Made by a program: the position numbers and the translations under genes. Shown here piece by piece: positions 61,847 to 64,000 of a DNA stretch of 64,000 bases. The notes beneath the pieces are model-generated. The model was not told where the DNA came from, ran no database searches, and worked only from the letters and a program-made list of their open reading frames with translations. Each line of letters starts with the position of its first letter. The stretch's first letter is position 1. The stretch comes from Magnetospirillum sp. (lineage in GTDB: Bacteria > Pseudomonadota > Alphaproteobacteria > Rhodospirillales > Magnetospirillaceae): contig JANQAI010000005.1 of NCBI GenBank assembly GCA_024707145.1, positions 1,116,001 through 1,180,000 on the forward strand, given 5' to 3'.

Positions 61847-63280
61847 ATGACCGAATTCAGTGGCCTCGGCCTGATCGAGCCCCTTCTGCGCGCCGTCGCC
61901 GAAGAGGGTTACCAGACCGCCACGCCGATCCAGGCCGGCGCCATCCCCGTTCTTCTGGAGGGCCGCGACGTGCTCGGCCTCGCCCAGACCGGCACCGGCA
62001 AGACCGCCGCCTTCACCCTGCCGATCCTCCAGCGGCTGTTCCAGAACAAGAAGCGCGTGCAGGCCAAGGCGCCGCGCACGCTGATCCTGACGCCGACGCG
62101 CGAGCTGGCGCTGCAGATCGGCGAGAGCTTCCGCACCTACGGCCGGCACCTGCCGATCCGCCGCACGGTGATCCACGGCGGCGTCGGGCAGAGCCCGCAG
62201 GTCGCGGCGCTCGCCCGCGGCACCGACGTGCTGGTGGCGACGCCGGGCCGCCTGCTCGACCTGATGGCCCAGAAGCAGTGCGTGCTCGATCAGGTCGAGA
62301 TCTTCGTCCTGGACGAGGCCGACCGCATGCTCGACATGGGCTTCATCCGCGACGTGCGGAAGGTGGTCGCGGTCCTGCCGAAGCAGCGCCAGACCCTGCT
62401 GTTCTCCGCCACCATGCCGGAAGGCGTGGTCGAGCTGGCGCACAGCATCCTGACCGACGCCGAGCGGATCGAGGTGGCGCCGCAGTCCACCACGGTGGAG
62501 CGCATCGCCCAGCGCGTGCTGTTCGTGGACCGCGCCGACAAGCGCCGCCTGCTCGCCGACCTGCTGCAGGACGGCGCCATGGGGCGGACGATCGTCTTCG
62601 CCCGCACCAAGCACGGCGCCGACCGCATCGCCGACCACCTGAAGAAGGCCGGCGTCGCGGCGGACGCGATCCACGGCGACAAGTCGCAGTCGGCCCGCGT
62701 GCGCGCGCTGGAGTCCTTCCGCAGCGGCGACCTGAAGGCGCTGGTGGCGACCGACATCGCGGCGCGCGGCATCGACATCGACGGCATCACGCACGTCATC
62801 AACTTCGACCTGCCGAACGAGCCGGAAAGCTACGTCCACCGCATCGGCCGCACCGCCCGCGCCGGCACCGACGGCAGCGCGGTGTCCTTCTGCGACGCGG
62901 AGGAGGTGGCCTATCTGAAGGCCATCGAGAAGACCATCCGCCAGCCGGTCCCGGCGGACCACGACCACCCCTACCACGCCTCGGTGGTGGCGGCGATCCA
63001 CGCCTCCTCCGCCAAGCCGCCGAAGCCGGCGCCCAAGCAGCCCCGTCCGGGCCGCGGCCAGCCCCAGCAGGCGGGCGGCAACAAGCCGCAGGGCCAGAAG
63101 CCTCAAGCCCCGAAGGCCCATGGCGCGAAGCCGCCGGTGCCGCAGGGCGCGCGGGTTGCCGGCGCCACCGGCGACCAGCCGCTGAAGGCCAAGGTGTCGG
63201 CCAACCAGCAGAACCGCCACAACCGCCGTCCCGCCCCGCACGGCGGTCAGCCGGGCGGGAACAAGCGGTCCGCGGCCTGA
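61847..63280 (+). CDS. rhlE: DEAD-box RNA helicase, RhlE type
   Basis: 477 aa. Start [20 protein letters not shown]. Helicase motifs in order: Q motif [25 protein letters not shown], Ia [80 protein letters not shown] Lys/Pro/Gln-rich basic tail of about 100 residues follows, as in RhlE-type helicases acting in ribosome assembly and RNA turnover, often important in the cold. The long leader may hold regulation. Confidence 0.92.
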   Translation: MTEFSGLGLIEPLLRAVAEEGYQTATPIQAGAIPVLLEGRDVLGLAQTGTGKTAAFTLPILQRLFQNKKRVQAKAPRTLILTPTRELALQIGESFRTYGRHLPIRRTVIHGGVGQSPQVAALARGTDVLVATPGRLLDLMAQKQCVLDQVEIFVLDEADRMLDMGFIRDVRKVVAVLPKQRQTLLFSATMPEGVVELAHSILTDAERIEVAPQSTTVERIAQRVLFVDRADKRRLLADLLQDGAMGRTIVFARTKHGADRIADHLKKAGVAADAIHGDKSQSARVRALESFRSGDLKALVATDIAARGIDIDGITHVINFDLPNEPESYVHRIGRTARAGTDGSAVSFCDAEEVAYLKAIEKTIRQPVPADHDHPYHASVVAAIHASSAKPPKPAPKQPRPGRGQPQQAGGNKPQGQKPQAPKAHGAKPPVPQGARVAGATGDQPLKAKVSANQQNRHNRRPAPHGGQPGGNKRSAA

Positions 63281-63332
63281 GTCAGAGCGGCCTGGGTTTG
63301 AGCGGCCTGGGTCTGTCGGGTACGCGGCGGGA

Positions 63333-63842
63333 TCACCGTCCGCCGCGCACCGCCCGACTGGCCGCGGCCTGCTCGTCGATCAGCGCGCCACGGGTCGGCG
63401 CCGGGCCGCTGTCGCCGTAGCGCTGGACCTGGGCGCTTCCTCCAAGCTGTTTCACGATGGCGGCGGCGATCACGTCCCGCCGCTGCGCGTCGGACAGGGA
63501 CGCGGACTGCCGCTCCAGCGCCGTCCAGTCGAGCCGCGCCGCAAGCCCGTTGCCCATCTGCGTCTGCCCGTCCCGCCAGACGGCGGCGACGACCTGACCG
63601 CCCTGCCGGACCACGGTGTGGGCCTGCACGGCACGGCTGCGCGCCGCGACCGCCGGGTCCACGGCGTTCGGGTCGCCGGCGATCCTCATCTGCTGCTGAA
63701 AGGCGGAGTCGCCGACCCCGACCCGCGCCATCATCTCCGGCGTCGCCCTGGTCGCCGCGGAGACGCGGGTGACCCTGCCGCCATTCAATGCGTACGCGCC
63801 GGATGATCCGAATCCCGGCGCGGAGACGGACGGACTGCTCAT
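63333..63842 (-). CDS. Hypothetical protein
   Basis: 169 aa, family not recognised. ATG at 63842 with a GAGGTG ribosome site: MSSPSVSAPGFGSSGAYALN. The body is Ala/Gln/Arg-rich with helical stretches (FQQQMRIAGDPNAVDPAVAA, LSDAQRRDVIAAAIVKQLGG) and no TM or signal peptide. A serine/glycine-rich start without signal suggests a cytoplasmic or possibly appendage-exported protein. It converges with the helicase gene. Confidence 0.65.
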   Translation of the reverse strand: MSSPSVSAPGFGSSGAYALNGGRVTRVSAATRATPEMMARVGVGDSAFQQQMRIAGDPNAVDPAVAARSRAVQAHTVVRQGGQVVAAVWRDGQTQMGNGLAARLDWTALERQSASLSDAQRRDVIAAAIVKQLGGSAQVQRYGDSGPAPTRGALIDEQAAASRAVRGGR

Positions 63843-64000
63843 GGGACACCTCACGGTTGATCGGCGAAATTGCTTCGGCAATTTCCCATTAGCAGCTTCC
63901 ATGCCACCCCGCTGGCGCGGGGGCGTGGCCTTTCGCCGGGGCGGAGGGGAAAATTGGACCCGGTGGCGCGCGCCGAATCGTCCCTCCGGGGTGAAGGAAA

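Noticed and set aside
63247..63849. Alternative minus-strand frame over the last hypothetical gene
   Set aside because: Gly/Arg-rich shadow reading; the frame from 63842 has a GAGG site and better composition.
63903..64000. Possible promoter or RNA in the last 98 bases
   Set aside because: No recognisable structure or reading frame; too short to judge at the window edge.

Overview
The window is very GC-rich, densely coded DNA with alphaproteobacterial gene content: a sucD-sucA-sucB run, a Fur without the usual Cys pairs, DosC-like and CbrA-like sensors, and a chemotaxis operon with cheD and a CZB receptor. The best guess is an Azospirillum-type chromosome (Rhodospirillales). This rests on protein resemblance and gene order, not on any search. 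No rRNA, tRNA, CRISPR array, phage or insertion sequence was recognised.

Layout. 1-4.9 kb: TCA-cycle genes (sucD 3' end, sucA, sucB). 5-10.7 kb: a Cache/PAS histidine kinase, a globin-coupled diguanylate cyclase, ZapE and a small secreted protein. 10.7-16.3 kb: LOG-family hydrolase, pyridoxal kinase, CitE-like lyase, a divergent pair of likely stress genes including a KGG-repeat protein, then leuB and leuD. 16.5-19.7 kb: a surface-glycan cassette (polytopic membrane protein, GT2 transferase, GtrA). 19.9-23.7 kb: dapF, mtaB, ftsY. 23.8-29.5 kb: AMP nucleosidase, LpxR-like deacylase, YciB, PuuE-like hydrolase, SPOR protein. 29.7-59.2 kb is almost wholly signal transduction. 59.3-63.8 kb: DUF1329 protein, fur with a small partner, an RhlE-type helicase and an unknown gene.

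The signalling region has four parts. First, a tightly coupled unit encodes a single-domain response regulator, a membrane pseudo-kinase fused to a DEDDh exonuclease, a tiny membrane protein, and an SLC5-transporter histidine kinase (CbrX/CbrA-like). Second is a full chemotaxis operon (STAS, cheY, cheA, cheW, CZB receptor, cheR, cheD, cheB, soluble receptor-like protein). Third are two partner-switching modules (STAS + GHKL anti-sigma-like kinase + receiver/PP2C phosphatase). One is co-oriented with che and carries two phosphatases; the other is inverted and lies a few kb away. No sigma factor is in view. Fourth is a tandem pair of large kinases, one of them a hybrid with receivers and Hpt.

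Caution on the sequence itself: about 26 apparent frameshifts break 16 genes, including essential ones (sucA, ftsY) and cheA six times. Most fall in G or C runs and the protein continues in another frame. These look like base-calling or assembly errors rather than decay, so affected genes are given their full intended span. Several long open frames, such as one joining the hybrid kinase to the DUF1329 gene, are artefacts of these indels or of GC-rich antisense reading.
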